Positions 46,645-55,437 of a DNA stretch of 64,000 bases are shown here, in pieces. The DNA lies in contig NZ_JAAAPM020000026.1 in NCBI RefSeq assembly GCF_009909155.2, positions 1 through 64,000 on the forward strand. Direction: 5' to 3'. This stretch comes from Flavobacterium undicola (GTDB taxonomy: Bacteria; Bacteroidota; Bacteroidia; Flavobacteriales; Flavobacteriaceae). The translations under genes and the position numbers were made by a program. Positions within the stretch are counted from its first letter, which is position 1. Every line of letters begins with the position of its first letter. The notes below the pieces were generated by a model. The model was not told where the DNA came from, searched no databases, and saw only the letters and a list, made by a program, of their open reading frames with translations.

Positions 46645-49608
46645 TTATTTTTTTGTCTCTGAAGGAAATGAATACGAATCTTTCCAACCTCCTAAATCAA
46701 TTAAAACGCGATCTATCATTACTCCCGGATCAACCATCCAAATTCTCAATTTATGCTTTCCTGCTTTATTGATAATTTGTGCTGCCGATTTTACTGTGGC
46801 ATTTTTTAACACATTTTGCAACCATTCGTCACTTCGCCCAAAAGTTTGAAAATCTAAAATCACAGGCTCAGTATCATCAATAGCTACGGCACATCTTACC
46901 CCTTTTCCTTGATAAAATGCATGCGTTGGAATGGCTTGTACTTTTACATTGGCCTGACCAAAATTAAAACTATAAAAATCATATTCCATAACCGGACTAT
47001 TGGCTTTTATCGCTTTCAAATCCACTTCAGAATTGGCCGTTCTAGGCAAAGCGACACTTACTTTTCCTGCGTATCCAATGCCTTCAAAGGTTTCCCATTG
47101 GGCTTCTTTCCCTTCTTTTTTATTCGAATAATTCGCAGCGTTAATCGATAAATATCCTTTGTCTTCAATAAAACCTTTATAGTTTTCCAATGCTTCAAAC
47201 TTCGGGTTAAAAGCAGTAATTCCAATAGTGATCAAAGTGTCTTTACTCACAAAATCTATCGCCGAATTGACTTTGTAACTTGGTGGAATTAATTGGTAAT
47301 CATGCCCTAATGGTGCTTCTTTTTTATTTTCTCCTTTTGGAACTTTATTCCAATCAATGCTTACCCAAATGCGTTGTTGACTGTTTTTATTGTTATCCAA
47401 AACGCCTTGTTGTTGCGAAATTTTAATCCAATCCGCTTTCGGTTTTGCTTGCCAGGAAACTTCACCAGCACCTTTCATAAAAACATCAATATAATACTGA
47501 TTGTCTGTATAAGCGTTAAAAACAGGCAAAACATCGGCATAGGAATTCTCGGTTTTATGATTGACTTCCATTTCATAACTTTCTAAAGCCAATTTCAATT
47601 CTGGTTTTGTTCCTGCAACCGCTGTGGTTGCTGTAGTTTGCCCAAAAACAGGCAAATATCTTGGAGCCATACTCATAATATTTTTCCACTTTCCGTTAGC
47701 CAATTCGTTATTGAAATAATTTGTCTCTTTCTGAATTCGATTAAAAGCTTCTTCCGATTTTGCAGCAAAAAAAGCCGCACTCCCTCTTCCCTGTTCGGCA
47801 ACAAATTTATTTTTATACGAATACAACCATTTATGATTCAAACTCGCAGCACCAATAACAGGATAGGTTACCAATTCGTAAAAAGCATTTTGACGATTCG
47901 CCGGAATTACATTTTTCAATTTCTCAGCAGTATTCATTAGATTTTGGTATTCGTCAATTCTTTTCGAAACCTCATCTCCATAATGTATTTGGGTCAGCGT
48001 CGTTGGTTTTGATTTGGTTTCCGGTTCCACCTGATTCCAGGCCATAAACTCAGGACGACGTTGGAAAGCCAGACGATAATATTCGAAAAATAAATCGGTA
48101 ATTTGAGTAGCATTTTGAGTTCCAAATTCTCTCGAAGCCCAGTTTTGCATGTGTGTTTTTACACTTTGGCTTTTAGCAAAAGGAGTCATGTCCCAAGCCA
48201 TATCAAGAAACAGTTCGATATTGTATTCGTGCGGTTTGATATCGCCACAATTCAAAATCCATAAATCGCGTGATTGAAATTCATAAGCTTTTGCCATTTC
48301 TTCCCACATTAAAACCGGATTAGTAGAATTCAACCACAAATAATCATGCGGGCGCCCCCAATAAGAAGTATGGTAATAAATTCCTGCACCACCAGAACGT
48401 TTTTGCTCTTTTAAATTACTCAATTGGCGGATGTAACCATAATTATCATCCGTCCAAACCAGTTGCACATCTTCCGGCAATTGCAATCCTTTTTGGTAAT
48501 AATCCAATACTTCTTTGTAAGGAATAAATGCTTGCGGAATGGTATTAGGTTCTTTTCCTGTTTCTTTTTTCAAAATTGTTCTTTGATCAGTAATTACCTG
48601 TTCCAATAATTTAACCTGAGAATCCGAATCGTCTTCGCCAACAATCATCGGTGAGTCATGTTCGCCACGCATTCCTACTGTGTAAATATTCTCAAAAGGA
48701 GCGGTTTCCTTGGCTCTTTTCTTAAAGAAATCTTTAATCATTCCTGAGTTCGTATCATAACGATATTCGCCCATCGTATCGTGATTCCACTCCGCATTAA
48801 TATTACTCAACATCGGTTCAGCGTGTGAAGTTCCAATAACAATAGCATAATCGTCAGCCACTTGCTTGTTTTTTGGAAAAGAATAAAAAGCTTTGGTGCT
48901 TTTATGCATCGCTGGCCAAATGGTATTGGCTCTCAAACGCAACAACAATTCAAAAACTTTGGCATAGGTTTTCGGCCCAATATCTCCCGTTTCTGGCTCG
49001 AAAGTTTTGGCTGCCCAAGGTTGTAATCCCCAATCTTCGTCGTTTAGAAAAATCCCTCTGTATTTCACCGATGGCGAACCATAGGTTTTAGTTTCTACAT
49101 TCAAAACCAAATTGTCTTTTTTGTCTGGCGTAACATCAGCCCACCATTCCCAAGGAGAAACTCCAATAATTCTGGAAATTTCTAACAAACCATAAGCCGT
49201 AGCTCTTCTGTCAGAACCTACAATAACCAATGCTTTTTTAATGGCTGCTGTTGGATTTTCAACTACTTGAATCTTATAGGTTTCCCATTTTCCTTTTACA
49301 TCAGCAACAGTGATTTTTTGTTTCGAAACCAAAGCATCTATCCATTTACTTTGTCCAATAGTCCCTGCCATAATTACTATTCCTGAACTATTTTTTGCAA
49401 CTGCCAATCGTTGATTGCTAATAGAAAACACATCATCAGCCAACATTTTAGCAGCAATATGAACCACTTTTGGCTCTTTGTCTTCGACTAAAATACCCGC
49501 TTTTTGATTTCCAGTAACAATGGGAAAATCACTATTTTGCGCCTTTATTGTATTGGCAAAAAGAACAATAAAAACTAGAAAAATGGTAGTAAACTTATTT
49601 TTGAACAT
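46645..49608 (-). CDS. GH115 family alpha-glucuronidase
   Basis: About 987 residues with a signal peptide ending NTIKAQ. GH115 landmarks are a leading domain (about 25-180), then the barrel with SVKYRGIFLNDEDWGLQPW near 185, RLRANTIWPAMH near 225, IGTSHAEPML near 260, GMRGEHDSPM near 315 and YIRQLSN near 405, helical bundle and C-terminal beta-sandwich ending near 985. Known members release alpha-1,2-linked glucuronate or 4-O-methyl-glucuronate from xylan, and some act on arabinogalactan. No xylanase is in this window, so the substrate is probably not plain xylan. The start codon lies inside the end of the PI-PLC-like gene (14-base overlap), indicating translational coupling. Confidence 0.92.
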   Translation of the reverse strand: MFKNKFTTIFLVFIVLFANTIKAQNSDFPIVTGNQKAGILVEDKEPKVVHIAAKMLADDVFSISNQRLAVAKNSSGIVIMAGTIGQSKWIDALVSKQKITVADVKGKWETYKIQVVENPTAAIKKALVIVGSDRRATAYGLLEISRIIGVSPWEWWADVTPDKKDNLVLNVETKTYGSPSVKYRGIFLNDEDWGLQPWAAKTFEPETGDIGPKTYAKVFELLLRLRANTIWPAMHKSTKAFYSFPKNKQVADDYAIVIGTSHAEPMLSNINAEWNHDTMGEYRYDTNSGMIKDFFKKRAKETAPFENIYTVGMRGEHDSPMIVGEDDSDSQVKLLEQVITDQRTILKKETGKEPNTIPQAFIPYKEVLDYYQKGLQLPEDVQLVWTDDNYGYIRQLSNLKEQKRSGGAGIYYHTSYWGRPHDYLWLNSTNPVLMWEEMAKAYEFQSRDLWILNCGDIKPHEYNIELFLDMAWDMTPFAKSQSVKTHMQNWASREFGTQNATQITDLFFEYYRLAFQRRPEFMAWNQVEPETKSKPTTLTQIHYGDEVSKRIDEYQNLMNTAEKLKNVIPANRQNAFYELVTYPVIGAASLNHKWLYSYKNKFVAEQGRGSAAFFAAKSEEAFNRIQKETNYFNNELANGKWKNIMSMAPRYLPVFGQTTATTAVAGTKPELKLALESYEMEVNHKTENSYADVLPVFNAYTDNQYYIDVFMKGAGEVSWQAKPKADWIKISQQQGVLDNNKNSQQRIWVSIDWNKVPKGENKKEAPLGHDYQLIPPSYKVNSAIDFVSKDTLITIGITAFNPKFEALENYKGFIEDKGYLSINAANYSNKKEGKEAQWETFEGIGYAGKVSVALPRTANSEVDLKAIKANSPVMEYDFYSFNFGQANVKVQAIPTHAFYQGKGVRCAVAIDDTEPVILDFQTFGRSDEWLQNVLKNATVKSAAQIINKAGKHKLRIWMVDPGVMIDRVLIDLGGWKDSYSFPSETKK

Positions 49609-50689
49609 GGTTTCTTTTTTTAATTCTTTCGTAACGGTTATTGTCAAAACTCACCTGGTAAGAGGATTTAAAAAGTGTCGACGGCATATAATAATCGGTT
49701 GAAATGACCTGTGCTCCCGAGGCTTTTGCTTTTTCGAATTTAGCATAATCATTCGTTCTGGCTTCGGTTGTGCCGTCATCGGCTCGGGTGCGAACGATAT
49801 ATCCTTTGGCTACTAATTTTTTGATATAATCAAAATTTTTAATCGGGTCGTTTACCACTCTAAAAGCCGCTTCAGGATTTCCTTCCTTACTGTTTACAAA
49901 CAACACCCTATTTTTTAAACTGGGATGTCCCTCAAGATAACGATTAATTTTAGTTTCATTTTCATCCAATACAAAAAGAAATCTTCCTTTAACAGCATTC
50001 AAATCAGGCCAGCCTTTTTTCAAAATAGCCTCTTCTAAGGTATTAAATTTTCCTCGAACCAAATCAGGAGTTATCAATTTCGAATCATCAAAAACCGAAC
50101 GAATTTCGACATCAATGCTCTCTAAAGCCGATTTTGTAAAAGGCAAAGGCTCACGTAATTTTCTATTATTATCATCTTTGGCATTTATCAAAATAAAAAT
50201 AGGTGTATGCTTCGGATTTTTATCTGACCATTTTTTTAAAGCGACAAGGCCTTCTTTAAAAAGTAAATAATGACTCCTAAAATCGATATCCTGAACATGA
50301 AACATTTTTAATCCGGGCTGAGCCAACTTATTTGCTGCGTCATATTCCAGTGGTACTTTCCCTAATGATTTTACAATTACCAAACCCTTTGGATTCGAAT
50401 AATAGCCTCCTTTAGGATCATGCAGCACATCATATTCTAAATTTCGAAGTCCTAAATCCAATTGCTTTTCAATAGAAATATGACCGTATTGAAGTGATTT
50501 TGCCACTGCCGAATCCCGTTGAAACAGATAATTCCAAAGCGGCTGTTCAATAGCAATTTTATATGAATTATGACTGCCAATCACCTGAATTTCATTCAAT
50601 TTTATTGGTTTTTCTTTTTCATCATTAAAAGAAACCAATAAAAATAATGAGACTAGCAGCAATCCTAAAATTTTATTTTTCGAAATCAT
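49595..50689 (-). CDS. PI-specific phospholipase C1-like protein
   Basis: The 364-residue protein has a signal/anchor (LGLLLVSLFLLVSF) and no lipobox. It belongs to the PLC-like TIM-barrel family annotated as phosphatidylinositol-specific phospholipase C1-like, with NEIQVIGSHNSYK near 35 (first catalytic His), LDLGLRNLEYDVLHDP near 90 (barrel strand with metal/acid residues), FHVQDIDFRSHY near 130, and FILINAKDD near 165. Such enzymes cut the phosphodiester of inositol phospholipids. It overlaps GH115 and lies among glycosidases, which is unusual and suggests an inositol-phosphate-linked glycan as substrate. Activity has not been shown for this branch as far as I know. Confidence 0.85.
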   Translation of the reverse strand: MISKNKILGLLLVSLFLLVSFNDEKEKPIKLNEIQVIGSHNSYKIAIEQPLWNYLFQRDSAVAKSLQYGHISIEKQLDLGLRNLEYDVLHDPKGGYYSNPKGLVIVKSLGKVPLEYDAANKLAQPGLKMFHVQDIDFRSHYLLFKEGLVALKKWSDKNPKHTPIFILINAKDDNNRKLREPLPFTKSALESIDVEIRSVFDDSKLITPDLVRGKFNTLEEAILKKGWPDLNAVKGRFLFVLDENETKINRYLEGHPSLKNRVLFVNSKEGNPEAAFRVVNDPIKNFDYIKKLVAKGYIVRTRADDGTTEARTNDYAKFEKAKASGAQVISTDYYMPSTLFKSSYQVSFDNNRYERIKKRNHVQK

Positions 50690-50712
50690 CTCAGAAGCAT
50701 TCGTTTTGAAAA

Positions 50713-51858
50713 TTAAATCCTAATATAAATGCGTTTTTTGTTCAACCACCAACCAACTGCCCAACAAAGCAACATAAATAAAATGGCTGTAACAAACGAA
50801 CCAAAACTTCCCGGAAATACTTTTTGAATAATGCATTCGCTAAACCATTCAAAAACATCCATTTCCTTATTTACATGAGTAAGACGGCGCAAAAAAGTAA
50901 AGAAAAGTTCGGAAAACAGGTAAATAAACAGAGGATTTTTGCCAAAAATGGTACAGAATTCCACACCAAAATGCTTTTGCTTCAATTCGATGAAATAAAT
51001 TAAGATGGCCATTATCGATAAATCAATTCCAACAGTGTAAAGCACAAAAGAGCCAGTCCAAAGCTTTTTACAAATTGGAAAAACCAAATCCCACCAACGT
51101 GCTAAAGCCATTAACAGAAAACCAACAATCAACAGTTTTGCGATTCCTTCGAATGATTTTCCAATTTTTTGAATAAATTTTCCGGCTATAAAACCGGCTA
51201 TTACATTGACAATGGATGGCAAGGTGCTTAAAATTCCTTCCGGGTCAAAAGGCACCATATCGCGTTTATAAATATGTCCGTTTCCTAAAACAAACAAATC
51301 CAGACGAATCCCTGCATTAGTTGCCATTTCTAATTCGGCTCCTGATTGACCGAATAAATACAATAGCCCCCAATATCCCAACAGAAAAATCACTGATAAA
51401 ATGATAGCAACCTTCTCTGATAAATAATAAAAAATAACAGCTGTAGCAAAATAGCATAAGGCTATGCGTTGCAAAACTCCCATTACACGGGTTTCGGCAA
51501 AAGGCTTTAATTCCCAAACACCATCAATTCCCTGACGGACAAAGGGAAACCAATACATTAAAAATCCCAACAGAAAAATGATTACTGTGCGTTTGATTAC
51601 TTTTTTCCAAAATACATCAGCAGCAGTTTCTTTCATTTTTCCCATCGAAAAGCTCATCGCATTTCCCATTGCAAAAAGGAAGGATGGAAATACCAAATCG
51701 GCTAAGGTAAACCCGAACCATTCAGCATGGGTCAAATAGGCATAGAGATGGGCTCCCGTTCCCGGCGTATTGACCACAATCATTAAACAAATCGTTAATC
51801 CCCTGAACACATCAAGAGAGAGAAAACGATTGGAATTTGGGTTAGAAATATCTTTCAT
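50713..51858 (-). CDS. HGSNAT-like membrane N-acetyltransferase (DUF5009/NagX type)
   Basis: The 381-residue protein has about ten membrane helices. The N-terminus carries FLSLDVFRGLTICLMIVVN (about 12-30) and the family hallmark THAEWFGFTLADLVFPSFLF near 48-67, containing the His that in lysosomal heparan-alpha-glucosaminide N-acetyltransferase (HGSNAT) takes up the acetyl group. It would move acetyl from cytoplasmic acetyl-CoA to an amino sugar in the periplasm. The same cluster encodes GH89, the bacterial counterpart of NAGLU, which in lysosomes acts right after HGSNAT. The gene sits between GH27 and the PI-PLC-like gene. A general acyltransferase is the alternative. Confidence 0.87.
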   Translation of the reverse strand: MKDISNPNSNRFLSLDVFRGLTICLMIVVNTPGTGAHLYAYLTHAEWFGFTLADLVFPSFLFAMGNAMSFSMGKMKETAADVFWKKVIKRTVIIFLLGFLMYWFPFVRQGIDGVWELKPFAETRVMGVLQRIALCYFATAVIFYYLSEKVAIILSVIFLLGYWGLLYLFGQSGAELEMATNAGIRLDLFVLGNGHIYKRDMVPFDPEGILSTLPSIVNVIAGFIAGKFIQKIGKSFEGIAKLLIVGFLLMALARWWDLVFPICKKLWTGSFVLYTVGIDLSIMAILIYFIELKQKHFGVEFCTIFGKNPLFIYLFSELFFTFLRRLTHVNKEMDVFEWFSECIIQKVFPGSFGSFVTAILFMLLCWAVGWWLNKKRIYIRI

Positions 51859-51920
51859 CTTTAGTAGTTTTATTTAATAGAACTCTTTTTTCTATGATAA
51901 TTACAATAATATTTTGGCTA

Positions 51921-53126
51921 CTATTGTACAACAAGCATTTGAACACCATGTCTTGGAATTTTTTTAGAATAACTCCACTTAAACTCTCCCAAATCTTTGT
52001 GTTCCCAAATATCTCTTATTTTTACTTTTTTATTAAAAGCTACTTTACTAAAATCTAAAACAATATCAGTTTCAGTATCCGTTCTATTAAATAGCACAAC
52101 AGCATATTTTTGTTTGTTTCCTGATTTTAATTTTTTCACCCATACTTGTACCCCTGGAGATTGCTCATACATTAATCGACCTTGAATACCTAAAGCATCT
52201 TGATTGATTGCTATAGCTTCTTTATTCATTAAAATTTTTAAAGTCTCTTTTGAAATATTTCGCAGGTCATTTCCAAGAATTAGTGGAGATGAAATTATAC
52301 ACCATAAAGAGAAATGGCTTTTTTGTTCTTCTGGGGACATAACAAGTAATCTACCTCCATCATCTCCTACACCAATCAACATCATATCTGCATCATTCCA
52401 ATGTCCAGGTCCTGCAATTTCAGGGAAAGCTGCTGAACGATCTAACTCATATAAAACGCCCTCCCACTGGGTTTTTGAACCTTTTGGCATATGGTCAATG
52501 TCTGCTCCTACTCTCCATGAATTACCAATTGAAGGTGCCCAATTTTCATATTTACCACCTCCCTGATTACATATATTTAAAAACATTGGTCTCCCTGTTT
52601 TTTTAATAGTCTCATATACCTCAGTAAATTCTTTTTTATAAGCAGCTTCAGAACGATCCGATGCAAAATTCACATCTACTTTAACATAATCATACCCCCA
52701 CTCTGCAAAAGTTTTTATATCCTGTTCATAATAGCCACCACTTGCAAGGGTTGCGTAATTAGCTTGATTACCAATATTTGTGTAAATTCCAGCCTTAAGT
52801 CCTTTACTATGGATATAGTCCGCTACAGCCTTCATCCCATTAGGAAATTTTGTTTTATCTATTATTATTTGTCCATTTTCATCTCTTCCTGAACTCCAGA
52901 AATCATCTATATTGATGTATGTAAAACCAACATCTTTTAAACCTGTATTCACCATAGCGTCCACAGTTTCTTTGATTACCTCTTCTGTTGGATTTTTTTT
53001 AAATGTATTCCATGAACTCCAACCCATCGGAGGTACAGGAGATATTCCTATATTCTCTCTTTTTTGACTATAAAGGTTCATAGTTATTAACGTTGCAGAC
53101 AAATAAATAAAAATATTTTTTTTCAT
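51921..53126 (-). CDS. GH27 alpha-galactosidase family protein
   Basis: About 401 residues from the chosen start (signal peptide FIYLSATLITMNLYSQ), which is 11 codons inside the longest ORF. The barrel begins at PPMGWSSWNTF near 27; the catalytic nucleophile Asp is in YDYVKVDVNF near 140 and the acid Asp in WRVGADIDH near 190, with HWNDADMMLIG near 225. The C-terminal beta-domain covers about 310-400. Members hydrolyse terminal alpha-galactose or, in some, beta-L-arabinopyranose, both found in plant glycans. It lies between GH89 and the HGSNAT-like gene. Confidence 0.93.
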   Translation of the reverse strand: MKKNIFIYLSATLITMNLYSQKRENIGISPVPPMGWSSWNTFKKNPTEEVIKETVDAMVNTGLKDVGFTYINIDDFWSSGRDENGQIIIDKTKFPNGMKAVADYIHSKGLKAGIYTNIGNQANYATLASGGYYEQDIKTFAEWGYDYVKVDVNFASDRSEAAYKKEFTEVYETIKKTGRPMFLNICNQGGGKYENWAPSIGNSWRVGADIDHMPKGSKTQWEGVLYELDRSAAFPEIAGPGHWNDADMMLIGVGDDGGRLLVMSPEEQKSHFSLWCIISSPLILGNDLRNISKETLKILMNKEAIAINQDALGIQGRLMYEQSPGVQVWVKKLKSGNKQKYAVVLFNRTDTETDIVLDFSKVAFNKKVKIRDIWEHKDLGEFKWSYSKKIPRHGVQMLVVQ

Positions 53127-53210
53127 AATTAATGATTCTATTGAATTAAATTTATTCATTTTGTCACTGAATAATTATTGATTTTAAATGTAAATAAAAA
53201 TGTGTGAATA

Positions 53211-55433
53211 TTAATAATCATACTTAATTGTTGTCATTCGTTCCGTTACGGGAATAATGCGAGATCGGTATTTTTTATGTAATGCTTTGGCAATCACATT
53301 TGGATTTCCTTTTGCTTTTACTGGAAAATCCTTTCTTGCCGTTACCCATTTCCATTCCCATTGTTTTATTTTTTTGTCAAAATCATCCTGATTAAAATGT
53401 CCCCAATTGGCTTTTACATCTGTAAAAAATTGTTGCCAGCGTGGTTTGTAAAAATCAGTAAACAATCCGCTCCATTGGCGGTTGCTGTACTCATGCAATC
53501 TGTTGTCAGCGCCACCCCAAAGCGTAATCAGGTCTCTAGCATTTTGCTCATATAATGCTTTTTCTTTCTCATCAACACCCCAACTTCTGGCATCGGCAAT
53601 CCAAGGTCCTAAAAGAAAATCGTGACGAGTAGCTAATAACAAATCCATATCATCAATCAATTGAATAAACTCTGAGCTGTATTTTTCGAATGCTACTTTG
53701 TCATTATTTTGATACGCTTTAGTTATTTCTTGTTGCAAAGGCAAGGCATAGTTTGCCAAAACCTGACGCGTAACATCAACCAAATCGTATTGAAAACCAT
53801 CTGATTTTTGACCTACAGGAATGGCTTTTACAAAAAGATCCCAGGCTGGAAGTAAGTCTTTTGGCGCGTAATTTAATTTGGTTCTCGCCCAACGACGATA
53901 GCCTTCAAAAGTAGGACGCGATACAATAATAGACTCCGCTCCGTCTCGAATAACTTTTCCGTTATAGACTGTTTTTACCAAAATATCCCAGGCTTTTGAA
54001 ATATCACTATTGGATTTTCCGTAGCGATTTAAGGTATATTTAGCAAGCCAGGAATTCAATTCTATTGGAGTGTCTCGCCAAGTGTTATCAGTCATCAACT
54101 CATATAAAACTGGATTTTGTTCGATGGCTTCCATCGTCAATCCAATTCCTTTTAATTTCCCTGATTTAGGGTCAGCCAATGCTTTAGCGGGTTCATTAGC
54201 CACGGTTTCAATTCGTCCAAACATCGAAATATTTCCACCAAAATTGTGCAGCATGTTCCAAATCCATTGTTTACCATAAAAAGCTTCTGTTCGTTTCCAA
54301 ACCGGTTCTATCTCAGTAGCCAAATCTAAAATAATCATGCGGTCATCTGGAACTGCATCCAGCATTCCTTTGATTTGTGGTGCTTCCCAAAATTCTCTGT
54401 GACTGTAAAAAAGCCAGCCTTGCATTACCCAAACCGCATCCTTATCGGCTGATTTCATTCCTTCAAAAATCTTCTTACTCAATTCAGAAAGATATGCAGG
54501 ATCATTGGATGGTGGCGTATTTTCATTAAAAGTATCTGCTGAATACAAGTGATCGGTTCCGTAAATTTTCGATTGCATCTCTAAAAATTTCTTACCAATT
54601 TCGGCAAACAAAGGATCATCAGAATCTAAAATATAAGTATCCTCAAAATCATTCCCCCAGTTGGTTTGCTTTAATTTTGCATTTGGAAAAAACTTTTTGA
54701 AAGAAGCCGGAACGTGTCCGGTGAAAGCCGGCAATACCGTTTTCATTCCCAGTTCGCGTTCTCTTTTTAAAATTTTCAATTGCAAATCTCGGTGCGTATC
54801 TTTCCAGTTTTTCGATAAAGGTCCGCCCCAACCATCTAAATTTCCCATCCAAAACCAGGAAAAATAAGCCGGACCGCTGAAAAATGAATTCAAATCTTCA
54901 TCGCTAAAACCATAAGATTTATAGACCTCATCCCAAATGTATTCTTCGCCTGTAATGGCAAGCGGCATGTTGATTCCGTGCAAAGCCATCCAGTCGATTT
55001 CTTTTTCCCAACGCTTCCAGTCCCACCAACTCATGCTGTAATTGAACGTACAATAGTTCAAATAATAACGGTATTCATAAGGTGTTTTTTTATGAATCAA
55101 TTTGGGAACTGCCGGTAATTTTTTAGGCAAATTCAAATTGGTTCCATTCCAAGTTATTTGGCTGTTTGTAAAATTATTTAGATAATAATACAAAGCCGAT
55201 GCAATCGAAACACCATTGTTTCCCCTTAAAACAATTTTATCTCCTTTAGAAACAATTTCGAACCAATCTTCTCTTACGGAAGATTCAATTTCGACACTAA
55301 ATTGCGAAGCATGATTAGGCACAACGCGTGCTATCACAGCCATTTCTGGGGTATTGCTCGTGTTTATCGTTGGAGCTGATTGACCCGCAAAAGAAATTAA
55401 AAATGCCGTTATTAAATAAAATGTGTTTTTCAT
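53211..55433 (-). CDS. GH89 alpha-N-acetylglucosaminidase (NAGLU family)
   Basis: About 740 residues. The ATG at 55433 is chosen because the longer ORF would begin with TTG and because ATG starts the signal peptide (FYLITAFLISFAGQSAP). The NAGLU signature is clear: YYLNYCTFNYSMSWWDWKRW near 125, WMALHGINMPLAITGEEYIW near 148, the acid Glu in ADTFNENTPPS near 300, and the nucleophile Glu in GLTMEAIEQNPVLYEL near 430. It removes terminal alpha-linked GlcNAc. The usual GH89 domain order (N-terminal small domain, barrel, helical C-terminal) is present. It starts four bases after the GH92 stop. The alpha-GlcN form of its substrate would need prior N-acetylation, supplied by the nearby membrane acetyltransferase. 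Confidence 0.95.
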   Translation of the reverse strand: MKNTFYLITAFLISFAGQSAPTINTSNTPEMAVIARVVPNHASQFSVEIESSVREDWFEIVSKGDKIVLRGNNGVSIASALYYYLNNFTNSQITWNGTNLNLPKKLPAVPKLIHKKTPYEYRYYLNYCTFNYSMSWWDWKRWEKEIDWMALHGINMPLAITGEEYIWDEVYKSYGFSDEDLNSFFSGPAYFSWFWMGNLDGWGGPLSKNWKDTHRDLQLKILKRERELGMKTVLPAFTGHVPASFKKFFPNAKLKQTNWGNDFEDTYILDSDDPLFAEIGKKFLEMQSKIYGTDHLYSADTFNENTPPSNDPAYLSELSKKIFEGMKSADKDAVWVMQGWLFYSHREFWEAPQIKGMLDAVPDDRMIILDLATEIEPVWKRTEAFYGKQWIWNMLHNFGGNISMFGRIETVANEPAKALADPKSGKLKGIGLTMEAIEQNPVLYELMTDNTWRDTPIELNSWLAKYTLNRYGKSNSDISKAWDILVKTVYNGKVIRDGAESIIVSRPTFEGYRRWARTKLNYAPKDLLPAWDLFVKAIPVGQKSDGFQYDLVDVTRQVLANYALPLQQEITKAYQNNDKVAFEKYSSEFIQLIDDMDLLLATRHDFLLGPWIADARSWGVDEKEKALYEQNARDLITLWGGADNRLHEYSNRQWSGLFTDFYKPRWQQFFTDVKANWGHFNQDDFDKKIKQWEWKWVTARKDFPVKAKGNPNVIAKALHKKYRSRIIPVTERMTTIKYDY

Positions 55434-55437
55434 ATTA

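Noticed and set aside
46645..49608. Xylan utilisation as the purpose of GH115
   Set aside because: No GH10, GH11, GH67 or xylan-type SusCD is seen in 64 kb; an inositol-linked or arabinogalactan glucuronate is a better fit.
52204..52566. Plus-strand ORF of 120 codons
   Set aside because: Antisense to the GH27 catalytic region.
50713..55433. Heparan sulfate degradation as the purpose of the HGSNAT-like/GH89 pair
   Set aside because: No heparinase, sulfatase or PL12/PL13/GH88 gene is present, while all neighbours point to plant glycans.
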